This document shows, in pieces, positions 42,318 through 44,186 of a stretch of DNA of 44,186 nucleotides. Origin of the DNA: Anaerolineales bacterium (GTDB lineage: Bacteria; Chloroflexota; Anaerolineae; Anaerolineales; Anaerolineaceae); NCBI GenBank assembly GCA_020060485.1, contig JAGVAB010000002.1, forward strand, positions 1-44,186. The letters are read 5' to 3'. Both the position numbers and the translations under genes were made by a program. The notes below the pieces were generated by a model. It worked only from the letters and a program-made list of their open reading frames with translations, was not told the origin of the DNA and searched no databases. Numbering within the stretch: position 1 is the stretch's first letter; the number at the start of each line of letters is the position of its first letter.

Positions 42318-43655
42318 TCAGGCAGTTTCCAGGTATTTCTCAATTTCCCAGTCCATCACCTGGATGCGGTACTCATCCCACTCGGCCAATTTGGCCCGGC
42401 GGAAGACCTCATAAAGCTCTTCGCCCAGGGCGTCCTTGATCACGGTATCCTTGTCCAGTTCCTCCAGTGCCTCCAGCAGCGAACCCGGCAGCTGGGTGAT
42501 GCCAAGCTGGATCTTCTCTTCCGGGGTCAACTCGTATACATTGATACTGTTCAGCGGTTTGGGCGGAACCAGTTCATTGTCAATGCCGTCCATGGCGGCC
42601 GCGATCATGGCGGTGAAGGCCAGGTAAGGGTTGCTGGATGGATCCGGGCAGCGCAATTCGCAGCGGGCGGCCTGGGTCATCCCCTCGTTGTAGCGCGGGA
42701 TGCGAATCAAAGCCGAACGATTCAATTGTGCCCAGCCCACATACACAGGTGCTTCATACCCTGGTACGAGACGCTTGTAAGAATTGACTGTGGGGGCGAT
42801 CACTGCCGAGAGTGCCCGGGCGTGTTTGAGCTGACCGGCGATCAGGCCATAGGCCAGCCTGGACATTTTGAATTCATCCACGGCATCAAAGAAAAGATTG
42901 TTACCATTGGGGTCGGAGATGGACTGATGGCAGTGCATGCCAGACCCATTCACGCCAAAGATCGGCTTGGGCATGAAGGAAGCTACCAGACCATGCGCCG
43001 CAGCAATGGCTTTCACTGTGTATTTCAGGGTGAGGACATTGTCGGCAGTTTTGAGGGCATCTGCAAAGCGGAAGTCAATTTCGTGCTGGCCGCGGGCAAC
43101 TTCATGGTGGCCTACTTCCACTTCCAAACCCATCATATCCAGAGCGGCCATGAGTTCGCTGCGCACACGCACAGCATCGTCATCGGGCGAGAAATCAAAA
43201 TAACCGCCCACATCGTGCGGAACCGGATGAATATGGTCGCCGCCATTACGTTTGAACAGGAAGAATTCCGGTTCAGGACCGATATTGTACGTCCATCCTT
43301 TTTCTTTCAATTTTTTAAGTGCGCGCTTGAGCGTGCCACGCGGGTCTTTGGCATACGGCACACCGTTTGGTGAGAAGATATCACAGAATATACGTGCCCG
43401 GCGCATATCGGGTGGGCTCCAGGGCAATACTGCGTATGTGTCCACATCCGGGATGAGGTGCATATCACCTTCCTGAACACGGGCGAAACCCTCAACCGAT
43501 GAACCATCGAACCAGATGCCGTTCTTTAAAGCACCAGCCACCTGAGCCAAAGGGGCATCCACACTCTTCACATTTCCGTTGATGTCGGAGAACTGGAAGG
43601 AAACAAACTTAACCTGATCTTCTGCACATCTTGCCAGCAATTCTTTGGTATCCAT
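42318..43655 (-). CDS. glnA: Glutamine synthetase, type I (mirror copy)
   Basis: Identical 445-residue product to the gene at 532-1869. Confidence 0.95.
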   Translation of the reverse strand: MDTKELLARCAEDQVKFVSFQFSDINGNVKSVDAPLAQVAGALKNGIWFDGSSVEGFARVQEGDMHLIPDVDTYAVLPWSPPDMRRARIFCDIFSPNGVPYAKDPRGTLKRALKKLKEKGWTYNIGPEPEFFLFKRNGGDHIHPVPHDVGGYFDFSPDDDAVRVRSELMAALDMMGLEVEVGHHEVARGQHEIDFRFADALKTADNVLTLKYTVKAIAAAHGLVASFMPKPIFGVNGSGMHCHQSISDPNGNNLFFDAVDEFKMSRLAYGLIAGQLKHARALSAVIAPTVNSYKRLVPGYEAPVYVGWAQLNRSALIRIPRYNEGMTQAARCELRCPDPSSNPYLAFTAMIAAAMDGIDNELVPPKPLNSINVYELTPEEKIQLGITQLPGSLLEALEELDKDTVIKDALGEELYEVFRRAKLAEWDEYRIQVMDWEIEKYLETA

Positions 43656-43685
43656 ACTACCTCCTTTAGGATTTAAAATAACAGA

Positions 43686-43780
43686 GCATGCCCAGGCATG
43701 CCCTTTGTAAACACAAAGATAGGATTGTTTCGGCAGCCCTTTCTATACAACCATAACAAAAACACGAACGTGCTTTTGTT
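43686..43780 (-). promoter_or_regulatory. Two leader hairpins of glnA (mirror)
   Basis: The GCATGCC/GGCATGC repeat at 43686-43701 and the 12-bp hairpin at 43755-43780, mirroring 486-501 and 407-432. Confidence 0.4.
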
Positions 43781-43849
43781 AATCACTGTGCACATTTTGT
43801 CACTGCCGTCACCGACTGCTTTTGAATGCGCACTTTATTTGAAAGGGAG

Positions 43850-43992
43850 AAAACAAAGCCCGTGATCAGGCTCTAGAGGCATCCGCTGATCTTTCGATTT
43901 TCTCCTGAAGTTTTTCAGGATTAGCGCTCCCTTCGCAGGGAGGAACCTCCACCTCGTCAGCTTGTCCTGTTTCTGGTCAAGCTGCAGCCGCC
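43850..43992 (-). ncRNA. glmS-ribozyme-like leader RNA of glnA (mirror)
   Basis: Mirror of 195-337 with the same core blocks and the same two-hairpin insertion. Not independent evidence for the motif. Confidence 0.52.
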
Positions 43993-44047
43993 ATATCTCC
44001 GCTATTCAATTGTAAACGTCTAAACAACCTGTTCTTTAATTTGACCG

Positions 44048-44076
44048 ATGATAACACGAGCAGGAAGGCGTGTCAA
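44048..44076 (-). promoter_or_regulatory. Sigma-70-type promoter of glnA (mirror)
   Basis: Mirror of 111-139: TTGACA, 17 bp, TGT-TATCAT. Confidence 0.73.
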
Positions 44077-44096
44077 GTGGTTAATATTAGGGTCTT

Positions 44097-44186
44097 ATGC
44101 TAGTTAGGAAAAGCCAGAGCTTTGATCTGAAGGAAATTTGGCTTACCCAACAAGCGATTGATGTAAATGCACAACGTATGAGCCGT
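44097..44186 (+). CDS. N-terminal fragment of an unknown protein at the contig edge (mirror)
   Basis: Mirror of 1-90: 30 open codons from ATG at 44097 running off the window. Confidence 0.33.
   Translation, partial: MLVRKSQSFDLKEIWLTQQAIDVNAQRMSR

Larger units (their letters stand above)
1..44186. repeat. Window-length perfect inverted repeat (2 x 22,093 bp, zero spacer)
   Basis: The right half is the reverse complement of the left half. All 18 complete genes recur at 44187-x on the opposite strand with identical products. The first and last 100 bases, the centre and several intergenic stretches match exactly when inverted. Equal arm lengths and exactly mirrored gene boundaries leave no room for indels at those points. 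Perfect palindromes of this size are known to be unstable in bacteria because hairpin-cleaving nucleases such as SbcCD and replication slippage destroy them. The likeliest reading is an assembly or amplification fold-back of a single 22-kb locus. A true head-to-head duplication or a hairpin-telomere junction is possible but has no gene-level support here. Confidence 0.97.

Noticed and set aside
22094..44186. Counting arm 2 as a true second set of genes (gene duplication)
   Set aside because: No difference from arm 1 was seen and the arms meet at a hairpin with zero spacer; one locus assembled twice explains this better.
1..44186. Transposon, phage or CRISPR explanation for the large repeat
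   Set aside because: No transposase, integrase, terminal short repeats, target duplication or spaced direct repeats were found; the symmetry is a single inversion about one point.

Overview
The whole 44,186-base window is one inverted repeat with no spacer. Bases 22094-44186 are the reverse complement of bases 1-22093, and the axis lies between 22093 and 22094. Every gene appears twice, at positions x and 44187-x on opposite strands, with identical protein products. I compared the two ends, the centre and several intergenic stretches and found no mismatch. The unique content is therefore one 22,093-bp arm. The axis sits inside a strong GC-rich hairpin that looks like a transcription terminator. 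This makes an assembly or amplification fold-back much more likely than a real 44-kb palindrome. Genes are described in full for arm 1 (1-22093); arm 2 is annotated as the mirror.

The gene content suggests a bacterial chromosome, probably Chloroflexota and perhaps Anaerolineae. This rests on recalled gene style: GSI-alpha glutamine synthetase, a TtuA/TtuB tRNA thiolation pair, a TPR-lytic transglycosylase lipoprotein and a three-subunit pyruvate dehydrogenase-type complex. I see no phage, plasmid, transposon, CRISPR, rRNA or tRNA signature, so a housekeeping region is likely.

Layout of arm 1. (a) 1-1869: a truncated ORF at the contig edge, then glnA behind a near-consensus promoter and a leader of about 385 nt. 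The leader carries sequence blocks closely resembling the glmS ribozyme core, interrupted by a two-hairpin insertion. (b) 1960-3090, minus strand: sulfur carrier TtuB and tRNA thiolase TtuA. (c) 3293-4042: two small unknown proteins. (d) 4110-8288: lytic transglycosylase lipoprotein (predicted leaderless), a 2H phosphoesterase and a GT4 glycosyltransferase in one probable operon. (e) 12188-8361, minus strand: nitroreductase-like protein, flippase and polysaccharide pyruvyl transferase, a surface-polysaccharide operon converging on the GT4 gene. (f) 18657-12388, minus strand: pyruvate phosphate dikinase, then E1alpha-E1beta-E2 as a separate tightly overlapping operon. Together they could convert PEP to pyruvate to acetyl-CoA; no E3 gene is present. 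(g) 18988-22058, plus strand: a stand-alone receiver protein lacking the phosphoacceptor aspartate, then an S49 (SppA-like) membrane protease and a membrane-anchored GldG/DUF4350-like protein, ending 35 nt before the axis.

The points most worth following up are the glmS-ribozyme-like leader on glnA, the palindrome and its hinge, the receiver without its aspartate, and the leaderless transglycosylase.
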